Below, in pieces: positions 17,293 to 25,711 of a DNA stretch of 64,000 bases. A program made the translations under genes and the position numbers. The DNA lies in assembly GCA_002350725.1 (NCBI GenBank), contig DEFJ01000027.1, positions 38,445-102,444 of the forward strand. Reading direction: 5' to 3'. This stretch comes from Cyanobacteria bacterium UBA2855. GTDB lineage: Bacteria; Cyanobacteriota; Vampirovibrionia; Gastranaerophilales; Gastranaerophilaceae. Positions within the stretch are counted from its first letter, which is position 1; every line of letters starts with the position of its first letter. The notes beneath the pieces were generated by a model. The model saw nothing but the letters and a program-made list of their open reading frames with translations, was not told the DNA's origin and did not search any database.

Positions 17293-19782
17293 CTAACCTT
17301 CCAGATACATCTTGAAGTTTCGTTCTATATTTTTGTTTATTACGTTTTTAATAGATTCATATTCTTGTTTTAAGGATTCGTGTTCGGTATCAATATTTTT
17401 TAATTCCATATCATATTGCTTGTCTTTTGCTTGGATTTTTGCCATTTCTCTGTTGTATTTTGTTTCTGCAATGGTTATAGCAATATTAACCTGATCTTCG
17501 GTAATTTTCGCACAATTTGAATACATTGTCGATTCCCATTCATCTCTGTGGTTTACCTGAATCATGTGTACTAAACCGCTTTCAAATGCAGATTTCATCC
17601 AATCCTGACTGGAAGCTAAACCCGGATCAAGACGTTTGTATCCTTGTTGCATTCTATTAAATAAATTTGTGTACCATTCAGCTTTAGCTGTTCCGTTTTC
17701 GTTTTTGTCGTTTTGGTCAATCCAAGTATAAGTCGGTTCTCCGTAATGCTCCATCATGCAATCCAATATGAATAAATCTTTTACGGTTTGATAATTTAAA
17801 GAATAAGTATAAGTGCTTTTAGGAACAACATTATAGGTTTGAACTTTCCCATTCTCACCATATACAGGTTCAAATGAATAAGAAGTCATATCTAATTCTT
17901 GAGGCAGTTCATCTCCGTAGATAGTAGTTGTCGGAACATTTGCAAAAGGATTAAAGTGTGTCCTGTCAATATTATTAGTCATTTTCATTGAACGTTGCAA
18001 TTCATCAAAAATTCCAACTTCGGATATAGAGTCATTCTTTGATAATACCCAATCCGGTTCATCCAGATGGTCACATAGATAATATTTCCAATAATAATCC
18101 TTATTGTGATGACCATCTGTTTGATAAATTTGATCCGCGATAGCAGCCCCTTGTTCCGGTCCCCAAATGAATTTAGCCAAGTTTTCTCCACATCTTGCGT
18201 AGTATTCACGAGCTTGAGATACTTGAGGTTCTCCGAGGAATATTGAAATCCATCCGTGTTCCAAGTTATCATATATAGAATCTCTGAATGATGTATATAA
18301 AAATCTTAAAGCGTCAGCGATAACATTTTCGTTTAATTCTACTTCATCATAGGCTAAAATTTGCCCCATGGTTGCCGGATGTGCAGAGTCAGCCGGTTTC
18401 CATTGTGTTCCGTCCCAATATGCAGGAATATAGCTTCCTGCTTCAGGCATTGGTTGGTTGTATTTGTAATATTGGCCATTTGCATCAGGGGTTACATAAC
18501 TAAATCCGTTTTGACCTTCAATAAATATTTTCTCTTGACCTGCGTAAGTTCCGCTATTCTCATTAGTAGCCTCTTCAATATTAACTCTGCCTGCAACAAT
18601 CGGATTTCCTGTAGGTTGCCCGTTTTCATCTTTCATAAAATACGCGACAGGACCTTCTTCTGTATAATAAGATTGATATGTTGTTCCTCCGCTTTGGTAT
18701 ACTGTTATCATAAGTAAGTTATCGCTAAGAGCATCTATGAATGGTAACGCTCCCGGATATGTAGGAGAATCATATGTTTGCAACAGATTGTAATATTCCG
18801 GAAAATCTTCCTTTTTGATATATCTTAAAATACCTTCTTCATAAACAAGACCTACGTCTTTTGCGAATTTAATGAAATTTTCTTTAAATTCGGCTAAACC
18901 CATGCCTTCTACAGGGCTGCTGAGTCTGTTTCCATCGCCGGTAAGATCTCCGTTGCAGAATTTTATTGCTCTGGTATATAACCATTCAAAATCAACATTC
19001 TGACCGCTAGGTACAACATCTGCTCTGAAATCAAGATCTTTTTCCCATTCAGTGCCATCATCAAGAAGTCCTGCAACATGGATTGCATAATCTCCGGCTA
19101 ACCACTCTTTCATCCTTCTTTCGATAAGGTCGTGATAAGTTGTTCTTGCGGTTTGATATTCTGCAACTAAGCTTTGGTAGTCACCGTATTCTATTGAATT
19201 TAATATCTCTTCCCGTCCGTAGTGGTTAATTCCTGTAGGACCCAGTTCTGCTTCGTATGTTGCTTGTAATTCTGCGATATCAGAAGTTATAGGCTGCCAT
19301 ATTCCGTGAGAATCGTAGTAGCCTACACCTTTTAATAATCCTGTGGCGTATTCCGGTTCGGTAAGTACCTCATTGAATTCTTGTGACGTTTTTAATTGTT
19401 CAAAGTAGTCTGTTGTCCTTTCCAATCCGTATTTTGATAAGAAAGTATTCAAATCTCCTTTTGAAGCTTCAAAATTAGCTGCATCAGTGGCTGATACAAG
19501 AATTTCTCCGGAGTTATTTGTTATTCCGTATTGTGTATTGTATGAGCTGTACGCAGTTAATGAATTAAATGTCAAACCTTGTTGTATTTCGTTTCCTGCG
19601 ATATCAAAGTTTGTAAACATTAATTGAGTTCTGTTCAGAGCATCTACATATTCATCGCTTACTCTTGCGGAATCAGAAGTCAGACGCATTTTAGCGTTGT
19701 TAATCAACTGAGAGCGCAGTTCATTATCCGCCATACGGGAGGTTATTGATAATAATCTGGCTTGTGATGCCGCTAAACCCAT
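17293..19782 (-). CDS. Large protein with N-terminal 'LAASQARLLSITSR' block and C-terminal coiled coil, unknown function
   Basis: An 829-residue protein with no classical signal peptide. The first 40 residues (MGLAASQARLLSITSRMADN...) are amphipathic and resemble the N termini of flagellin/hook-like or other self-assembling exported proteins, but I cannot name the family. The middle is rich in Tyr, Asn, Gly and Asp, as in extracellular domains. The last 100 residues are a charged coiled coil (ITIAETKYNREMAKIQAKDK... onward) ending FKMYLEG. The N- and C-terminal helices together could form a filament-type core, as in flagellins. A promoter is visible at 19882-19909 and SD GGAAAGG precedes the start. 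No chaperone or secretion gene adjoins it. Function unknown. Confidence 0.7.
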   Translation of the reverse strand: MGLAASQARLLSITSRMADNELRSQLINNAKMRLTSDSARVSDEYVDALNRTQLMFTNFDIAGNEIQQGLTFNSLTAYSSYNTQYGITNNSGEILVSATDAANFEASKGDLNTFLSKYGLERTTDYFEQLKTSQEFNEVLTEPEYATGLLKGVGYYDSHGIWQPITSDIAELQATYEAELGPTGINHYGREEILNSIEYGDYQSLVAEYQTARTTYHDLIERRMKEWLAGDYAIHVAGLLDDGTEWEKDLDFRADVVPSGQNVDFEWLYTRAIKFCNGDLTGDGNRLSSPVEGMGLAEFKENFIKFAKDVGLVYEEGILRYIKKEDFPEYYNLLQTYDSPTYPGALPFIDALSDNLLMITVYQSGGTTYQSYYTEEGPVAYFMKDENGQPTGNPIVAGRVNIEEATNENSGTYAGQEKIFIEGQNGFSYVTPDANGQYYKYNQPMPEAGSYIPAYWDGTQWKPADSAHPATMGQILAYDEVELNENVIADALRFLYTSFRDSIYDNLEHGWISIFLGEPQVSQAREYYARCGENLAKFIWGPEQGAAIADQIYQTDGHHNKDYYWKYYLCDHLDEPDWVLSKNDSISEVGIFDELQRSMKMTNNIDRTHFNPFANVPTTTIYGDELPQELDMTSYSFEPVYGENGKVQTYNVVPKSTYTYSLNYQTVKDLFILDCMMEHYGEPTYTWIDQNDKNENGTAKAEWYTNLFNRMQQGYKRLDPGLASSQDWMKSAFESGLVHMIQVNHRDEWESTMYSNCAKITEDQVNIAITIAETKYNREMAKIQAKDKQYDMELKNIDTEHESLKQEYESIKNVINKNIERNFKMYLEG

Positions 19783-19881
19783 TGCTGTTGCCTTTCCTTT
19801 TAATTCCGTTACATAGTTTTCCTTATCTACGTATACGGTTTTTTTGCTTAAAACTTTAGTGTTTTAGGTATATTGTAAAGA

Positions 19882-19909
19882 ATTGTAACAGACGCTACTT
19901 TGTTTTCAA
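19882..19909 (-). promoter_or_regulatory. Putative sigma70 promoter for the 829-residue protein gene
   Basis: On the minus strand TTGAAA (19909..19904), a 16-bp spacer and TACAAT (19887..19882). The start codon is about 95 bp downstream, so this gene has an ordinary 5' leader with a Shine-Dalgarno, in contrast to the leaderless class. Confidence 0.45.
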
Positions 19910-19949
19910 AAGTAAACAGGGTATATAAAATAAAAATTAATTTTTAGAA

Positions 19950-21206
19950 TTAACTCCAATAAAAACCGTCTTCTTTTAATCTTGAAATAACTTCTTGCAG
20001 TTGTTCATCAGAGCATACGTATGATAATCTAAAATAGCCTTCTCCGTAATCCCCGAATGCGTTTCCTGGCACAAGAACTATTCCTGATTTTTCAAGTACC
20101 TCTTCGCAGAATTTGAATGCAGACTCGTATCGCAAAGGTACAGGGAGCCACAAATAGAAAGTGGTGTGCGGAACTTTTTCATCCGGCAAATCCCAGCCAA
20201 GCTCTCTAAATCCTTTTACTATAATTTCTTGTTTATGCTTATATCCTAAATTGCCTTGTCGAATATATTCATCGCCTACAGGGTCATTTAAAATCTCTGC
20301 GCAAGCTTTTTGCAAAACTTTAAATATTCCGTTATCAATGGTTGATTTACCTTTGCCCAATCTTTGAACTATTGCAGAGTTTCCACATACCCAGCCTAAA
20401 CGCCATCCCGTAATTGCATATGGTTTTGAAAAACTGTAAAATTCAATCGCTATATCTTTTGCGCCTTCAATTTCAAATACGCTGAAAGGTTTTTCTTTTT
20501 CTTCAAAGTATAAATCGCAGTATGCAGCATCAGAAATCAATAATATCTGATGCTTTTTACAAAAATCAACGATAGTTTTTATGTATTCTTTTGATGTCCC
20601 CACACCCATTGGATTGTTTGGATAGTTTATTATAACAGCTTTCAATTTATCAGGATTAAAACCTTCGGATATCATTTTCTGATAATATTCTTCGATATTT
20701 GGTTTGTAGTCATTTTCAGGAGTTAAAGGAAGGTGATATCCGTATCCGCCCGAACATTTTATAAACTGCCAGTACGAAGCATAACATGGGTCGGGAACCA
20801 TAAATATATCTTTTTCAAATTTGTTTTCTTTTTGGGTGGTCAAAAATCGTATTAAGTGCGCAATACCTTCTTTTGAACCTATGAGAGAAAAAATTTCCGT
20901 TGCGGGGTCTAAATCAACACCGAAACGAGTTTTCATTCTCTTTGCAATTGCCTCTCTAAAAGAAACTTCTCCTCTTGGGGTTGCGTATAAATGAATATTA
21001 GGTTCATCCATAAGCTCTTTTACTCTGTCAATAAGTTTTTTAGGCGGCATAGCTGTAGGTGCGCCCATTGAAAGAAAAATTGGTGCTCTATTTTTAGCTG
21101 TAAGTTCAGGACGTAATGCCTCGGTTTTTTCTTTTAATTTGAACATAATATATGTTTCAAGTGACATTACATCTTTATTAAATAATTTCTCTTCCAATGT
21201 TGTCAT
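19950..21206 (-). CDS. Class I/II aminotransferase (aspartate / LL-diaminopimelate type)
   Basis: A 418-residue fold-type I aminotransferase. Visible sites: IGSKEGIAHL (phosphate binding), NYPNNPMG (Asn for the PLP ring), SDAAYCDLYF (Asp and Tyr), the Schiff-base lysine in FYSFSKPYAITGWRLGW, and the C-terminal Arg in YFRLSYV for the substrate carboxylate. Similar enzymes are annotated LL-diaminopimelate aminotransferase (DapL) or aspartate aminotransferase; lysA elsewhere in the window makes a diaminopimelate role possible. SD AGGGG precedes the ATG. plsY lies 700 bp away on the same strand upstream. Exact substrate uncertain. Confidence 0.87.
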   Translation of the reverse strand: MTTLEEKLFNKDVMSLETYIMFKLKEKTEALRPELTAKNRAPIFLSMGAPTAMPPKKLIDRVKELMDEPNIHLYATPRGEVSFREAIAKRMKTRFGVDLDPATEIFSLIGSKEGIAHLIRFLTTQKENKFEKDIFMVPDPCYASYWQFIKCSGGYGYHLPLTPENDYKPNIEEYYQKMISEGFNPDKLKAVIINYPNNPMGVGTSKEYIKTIVDFCKKHQILLISDAAYCDLYFEEKEKPFSVFEIEGAKDIAIEFYSFSKPYAITGWRLGWVCGNSAIVQRLGKGKSTIDNGIFKVLQKACAEILNDPVGDEYIRQGNLGYKHKQEIIVKGFRELGWDLPDEKVPHTTFYLWLPVPLRYESAFKFCEEVLEKSGIVLVPGNAFGDYGEGYFRLSYVCSDEQLQEVISRLKEDGFYWS

Positions 21207-21295
21207 GAATATTCCCCTGTGTAATTTACCTAACTATATTATACGTGAATATAATAATAAGTAAAGCGCTATTCCTTGTCTTTCGTGAGTGTTTA

Positions 21296-21916
21296 TTATT
21301 CTCTTACTTTATTTTCTTCACCTTTTAAAAGTCTTTGGATGTTTGTTCTGTGAAGCCAAATTATATAAATTGCACCAAATGCGCAATATACCGAAAACGC
21401 AATGTGTTTATCTAAAAACCACATTATAAAAGGTGATAGAGCTAAGGCTATTATTGAACCCAAAGATACGTATTTCGAACAGTATGTAATAATTGCCCAA
21501 ATTGCTGCGATAACTAAGCCTGCAATCCAATTAAGTGCTAAAATTGTTCCTACGCCCGAGGCTACTGATTTCCCTCCCGTAAATTTTAAAAATATAGATT
21601 TAGAATGCCCTATGATTACAGCAACTGCAGCAATAACCGGTAGCAATCCGATACCTGTAAATACTGTGGCAAAGATTTTAGTAAGTATGACAGGTAAAGC
21701 TCCTTTAAAGGCATCCAGCAGCAAAGTTATAAAAAACCATTTTTTACCCATTACTCTTTTTACATTAGTTGCGCCGGTAGAACCCGAACCTATTTGTCTT
21801 ATATCCTGACCGGTTGCGGCTTTTACAATAATATACCCTGTCGGTATAGAGCCGATTATGTATGCTCCTATTATTACAGCAAAAATTTCCAATACTAATG
21901 AAAAATTATATCCCAT
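21296..21916 (-). CDS. plsY: Glycerol-3-phosphate acyltransferase
   Basis: A 206-residue five-span membrane enzyme. The three PlsY motifs are visible: GSIPTGYIIVK with GSGSTGATNVKRVMG, then FLKFTGGKSVASGVG, and the C-terminal span with AFGAIYIIWLHR. It transfers acyl from acyl-phosphate to glycerol-3-phosphate, the first step of phospholipid synthesis. The ATG at 21916 has GGAG 6 nt upstream; a TTG four codons earlier is in frame but would overlap the SD. Confidence 0.95.
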   Translation of the reverse strand: MGYNFSLVLEIFAVIIGAYIIGSIPTGYIIVKAATGQDIRQIGSGSTGATNVKRVMGKKWFFITLLLDAFKGALPVILTKIFATVFTGIGLLPVIAAVAVIIGHSKSIFLKFTGGKSVASGVGTILALNWIAGLVIAAIWAIITYCSKYVSLGSIIALALSPFIMWFLDKHIAFSVYCAFGAIYIIWLHRTNIQRLLKGEENKVRE

Positions 21917-22035
21917 ACTTTTCTCCAAATCTAGTGTTTATGACGTATGGAATTATACCATATATTAGTATATAATTGCAATATTGCTAATATGGTTAAA
22001 ATGTGGTAATATCAACGTAGAAAAGAGAGTTGGCT

Positions 22036-22704
22036 ATGAATAAAAGATTAATATTAACAGGTATTATAATTTTTTGTGTTTCACTTGTGCTAAACATGGT
22101 TTGGTCAGGTTTGAAAAAGGTTAAAGTAGATAACTTTAAACCGTCTGCTGTTATTTTTGTTATGGACTCTTCCGCATCTAATCAAAAGGAATTGCCTGAA
22201 CAAAAAAGGCTTGTAAAGCAGATTTGTAACCTTCTTGATCCTGAAGATTTGATAAAAATCATTCGTGTATCGGAGGATGCTTATTTAATCTATGAAGGCG
22301 CACCGTTCAATGGCTCTAATATTGAAAAAGTTATGAACGAATTTACAAAGTATGATAAGAAAGATTATGGTACAGCATATGGGTTAGGACTGGAAAAAGC
22401 ATTCAGATATTCGTTGCAAATGAAGAAAAACGGGTATATTCCGGCTGTTGTTGTAATTGGAGATTTAGAAAATGAGGGTGCTGCTGAAAAACAAATTAAT
22501 TGGAAAACTCTTCCCGGCAGTGTTAGAAAAATTCAGCAGGATGCACCTGATTTTGCAATGATGTTTTTGTATGCTCATCCGTCAAAATTAGATCAGGTAA
22601 AAGAATCTTTGGGTCCTGTTCTTGGTGAAAATAAATTGATAGTTTCTCCAAAACAAAACTGTGACAAGGCCATAAGACAATTCTTGCATGCTCTTGACAG
22701 ATAG
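22036..22704 (+). CDS. Membrane-anchored von Willebrand factor A-like protein
   Basis: A 222-residue protein: an N-terminal membrane anchor (residues 5-25, LILTGIIIFCVSLVLNMVWS) then a VWA-like domain. The MIDAS sequence is DSSAS (AVIFVMDSSAS), followed later by a Thr in DYGTAYGLG and an Asp in VVIGDLEN, giving a plausible metal site. VWA domains bind protein ligands through a divalent ion. The ATG at 22036 has AAGAGAG upstream; a TTG two codons earlier is less likely. Its end overlaps the next gene by 17 bp, marking a three-gene operon. Confidence 0.72.
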   Translation: MNKRLILTGIIIFCVSLVLNMVWSGLKKVKVDNFKPSAVIFVMDSSASNQKELPEQKRLVKQICNLLDPEDLIKIIRVSEDAYLIYEGAPFNGSNIEKVMNEFTKYDKKDYGTAYGLGLEKAFRYSLQMKKNGYIPAVVVIGDLENEGAAEKQINWKTLPGSVRKIQQDAPDFAMMFLYAHPSKLDQVKESLGPVLGENKLIVSPKQNCDKAIRQFLHALDR

Positions 22705-24322
22705 GATTTGTAAATTGGGTATTATTGTTAAATCAAAAAACGACGAAAAAGCATTTTCATCAAAGGCTCTCATAAATGTTGGTACTAATCCAAAGTGCGA
22801 TATTTTTTTAGAGCTGAGTTATGATATTCTTTTGACTGTACAATATAATCCGGAAACATCAACGTGTAACGTTATAAATAATTTTAAAAGTCAGAATATT
22901 TTATATGAGGGCGAGGTCTTAACTAAGGTTTCAGTAGAAAATGCTTGTAAAATCACATTTAAGGACAGTGATGAGTACCTTGAAGTCTTAGTATCTCAAA
23001 CACGTTCGAATGACGGACTTTCCTCTTTAGATAGTGTTGTTTTGTCAGAGGACAAACTAAGAGAATTATATGGTGATGATGAATTCTCTGATATTAAGAT
23101 AAAGCTGGAAGAGGCCAGAGAACCTATTGAAAAGGCTCGTATTGCTATAATAAAGCAGGTGGCGCATCCTATTCAAGAATTAAAAGCAAAAATAAAAGCC
23201 AATTGGCGAACCGGTATAGTAATGCACATTGCGCTATATTTTACAGCTTTGTTAAGCTCTTTTGCTGTTGCCAACTATTTAATGGGACTATCAGTACAAG
23301 AAGCTGTGAAACATATATATCTGGCAACAAATGTTCAGGCATGGGTTGTTTATTCTTTTATAATTCTTGCCGTTTGTTTGATGCTTAAGCAAGGTGTTTT
23401 TCTTTATTTAAATGAGAAAACTTTAAAAAATGCAACATCCACTGCCAAAATTGCAAAGAATTTTATGATAGGTATATCGGCTTTATTTATAGTCGGAATA
23501 TATGCGGTAAACCTTACATATTTTGGTGCAATAAGTGATTTTATGGGCTTTGCTTTGTTTATAACTTTATTTGTGGTTGGCGCAATGACTGCTCTTGCAA
23601 TTTCCTGCGGATATTTTAAAGCAAACAGTGATACATATAATTCAATGCTTTATAAATTCGAATACCGAGAGGATTTTGAAAGTATAATAAAAGCATATCG
23701 TATATGGATTGAACGTTATGCAAACAGCCTTTCAAAAAATAAATTGGATAAAATTAAAGATAGAATGTTCCTTTTACAAATCGAAGGTACTGTAGAAACT
23801 ATAATAGGGATATTGACTGCACCATTTTTGGCATACGGTGTTTCAAATACGCTTGCAATGTGTTTCCCTGAAGCTGCAGGTTGGACGAGAATCTCCGGAT
23901 TCAGATTTAGTCCTGTGTTTTTGGTTTTGGCAACTTTCTTGATTATATTTGCCTTTTTCTCATTTGTAAATGCTTTTGTAGCCGGGAAAAAGGTAAAAGC
24001 TTCCGAGGTAATAAAGCAAGACGGATTTAGCGATTTTAAGCAGCACGGATTGACAATTTTAGGTCTTGAGGGTGCTAGGAAATTGGATTCTGACAGAAAA
24101 CGTTTTCTTGCAATAGCTTGTTCTATTGTATTTATCGAATTTATGATGAATATTTCTTATTTCATGACAGAAATGGGTGAAGAAACTAAGGGAGTATTTT
24201 TGAGTCTTGTTGCGGCTCTTGTTCCGACAGCTCTTTTGATTGCTGAAACAATGATGCTTGCTGAATCCAGATTTAAAATCGATGCTCATGATGAGTTGCT
24301 CTCAAAATTAGATAAAGAGTAA
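22688..24322 (+). CDS. Polytopic membrane protein with N-terminal FHA-like domain
   Basis: A 544-residue protein. Residues 1-105 look like an FHA-type beta sandwich (INVGTNPKCDIFLELSYD at the expected GR.. position), without the Ser/Asn phosphothreonine pocket I would expect, so phosphopeptide binding is doubtful. After a linker helix, about eight membrane spans follow in two groups (about 185-310 and 375-540), separated by a soluble helical part. This is not a family I recognise. It overlaps the VWA gene upstream, and the TonB-like gene follows after 7 bp. The arrangement suggests one envelope complex. Confidence 0.65.
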   Translation: MLLTDRICKLGIIVKSKNDEKAFSSKALINVGTNPKCDIFLELSYDILLTVQYNPETSTCNVINNFKSQNILYEGEVLTKVSVENACKITFKDSDEYLEVLVSQTRSNDGLSSLDSVVLSEDKLRELYGDDEFSDIKIKLEEAREPIEKARIAIIKQVAHPIQELKAKIKANWRTGIVMHIALYFTALLSSFAVANYLMGLSVQEAVKHIYLATNVQAWVVYSFIILAVCLMLKQGVFLYLNEKTLKNATSTAKIAKNFMIGISALFIVGIYAVNLTYFGAISDFMGFALFITLFVVGAMTALAISCGYFKANSDTYNSMLYKFEYREDFESIIKAYRIWIERYANSLSKNKLDKIKDRMFLLQIEGTVETIIGILTAPFLAYGVSNTLAMCFPEAAGWTRISGFRFSPVFLVLATFLIIFAFFSFVNAFVAGKKVKASEVIKQDGFSDFKQHGLTILGLEGARKLDSDRKRFLAIACSIVFIEFMMNISYFMTEMGEETKGVFLSLVAALVPTALLIAETMMLAESRFKIDAHDELLSKLDKE

Positions 24323-24329
24323 ATAGTTT

Positions 24330-25202
24330 ATGAAATTTATAATATCTTTTTCAATAATTTTAATAACCGTTATCTCGTTATTTAGCTTGGTAAATAAGCC
24401 AATATTACACAAGCATTTTATTCTTGAGCCGGCGAATTTTAAACTTGTAAGTGTAAATCAACGCCCAAGAGATACTCAAAGTATCCGACTTTTTAAAATA
24501 GGTAATGTTGCAAAATCAGCGAGCTCGAAAAATACTTCCTCCCAAGAAACAAAAATTATTTATGATAATGAATCGCCTATAATACCATCATCGTTTTTGG
24601 CATCTACTGAAACCAGGGTAGAAACCGTAAACACAAGTACAGGTCGTAATGTTCAAACTTCCGCAGGACAAAAATATAACCACAATGAGGAAGTTCTGAC
24701 CCATGTGGAACAAATGCTTCAAGGTCAAAATATGGTATCGGAGTCGGATTTGGTTCGTTCGGCAATGAGGGAATATGAAACCTCTTCAGGTAAAGTTGAT
24801 TCAAAAACAAATTCTGCATGTCCTATATGCGATAAATTTACCGGAAAAACTTCAAGAGAGGAGCTTATTGCGTGGAATATATGGCGAAGTAATCTTCAAA
24901 ACCGCATAATGGAGCTATCTGACGTCGATGCAGATTATGGTACAATTTTTTTCTTTTCATTTAAAGTCGATGAAAATAAGAATATTTCAAACGTAAAAGT
25001 TGTAGCAACGACGAGTTCCGGTAGGGAGTATATTCCTGCGGTAAGAAAAGCCATTTTTAAAACAAATCATACAGATATTCTAACTTTCCCAAAAGGTACA
25101 AAGCGAAAAATAGTTGATTTTAACGGCGGTTTTTTGATGGGAGCTTATGAGCAATATTCTTCTCCTTCTGATTATCATGATTTTGAAAGAGTAAGATATT
25201 AA
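24330..25202 (+). CDS. TonB-like periplasmic-spanning protein
   Basis: A 290-residue protein with an N-terminal membrane anchor (IISFSIILITVISLFSLVN), a long Ser/Thr/Asn-rich linker to about residue 165, a Cys pair (CPIC), then a C-terminal domain resembling TonB-C: NIWRSNLQNRIMEL, a strand pair FFFSFKVDENKNISNVKVV, and FPKGTKRKIVDF. TonB proteins transmit the proton force from ExbBD to outer-membrane receptors. The match is partial and there is no Pro-Lys spacer, so it may be a structural relative. It is the last gene of the 22036-25202 set. Confidence 0.58.
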   Translation: MKFIISFSIILITVISLFSLVNKPILHKHFILEPANFKLVSVNQRPRDTQSIRLFKIGNVAKSASSKNTSSQETKIIYDNESPIIPSSFLASTETRVETVNTSTGRNVQTSAGQKYNHNEEVLTHVEQMLQGQNMVSESDLVRSAMREYETSSGKVDSKTNSACPICDKFTGKTSREELIAWNIWRSNLQNRIMELSDVDADYGTIFFFSFKVDENKNISNVKVVATTSSGREYIPAVRKAIFKTNHTDILTFPKGTKRKIVDFNGGFLMGAYEQYSSPSDYHDFERVRY

Positions 25203-25205
25203 CTA

Positions 25206-25231
25206 ATAAAAAACCGGCATATCATGCCGGT
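25206..25231. terminator. Bidirectional terminator between convergent genes
   Basis: ACCGGCAT-atc-ATGCCGGT is a perfect 8-bp stem (25213-25231). On the minus strand it is followed by TTTTTTATT and ends the 60-residue gene; on the plus strand it follows the TonB-like gene with a weak T tract. It therefore works best on the minus strand. Confidence 0.75.
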
Positions 25232-25289
25232 GTTAAGATTATCCTTAAATAAAATTTTCCTAATATCCTGTTCCTATTTTTCCAACGCG

Positions 25290-25472
25290 CTAGGCGATAA
25301 AATTTGTTGAACCTCCGTAGATACATGCCCCATGGAAGAATGATTGCTTCATTATCTCAACTAAAGATTTTCTAACAACATTTTTGTTGTCTAAATCAAC
25401 TTCACTAATTGCTTTTGCTGCATTTTTATATGTATCTGTTACCGTGTTCGGCATTAAAATTGTCTTTGCCAT
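25290..25472 (-). CDS. 60-residue protein with Gly/Ser-rich tail, unknown function
   Basis: A 60-residue protein with a clear Shine-Dalgarno (GAGAGGTC) and its own terminator, so it is likely expressed. The N-terminal 45 residues are helical and charged (KNAAKAISEVDLDNKNVVRKSLVEIM); the last 16 switch to SFFHGACIYGGSTNFIA, with aromatic, Cys and Gly residues. The two-part layout resembles a leader-plus-core precursor peptide, but no modifying enzyme is adjacent (the radical SAM gene is 18 kb away). It may equally be a small structural protein. Family not recognised. Confidence 0.55.
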   Translation of the reverse strand: MAKTILMPNTVTDTYKNAAKAISEVDLDNKNVVRKSLVEIMKQSFFHGACIYGGSTNFIA

Positions 25473-25711
25473 AATTGACCTCTCTTCTTGTTTTGCTCTC
25501 GTATATATATAAAAACTTTTCTCTTAAAAATATTGCCTTTTTCAATAAAAAGTATATATAATTTGTTAACAAATCTTAATATAAGAATTTTATTAATTTT
25601 TATAAATGTCAAAAGCCTTGAAAGGTAAGTGTTTTGAAAATTAAAAAATTTTTCGTTAAAGAATTTTTTTGTAATGCCGTAGTATTAATTAAATAAAAAC
25701 AGGTAAAAACT

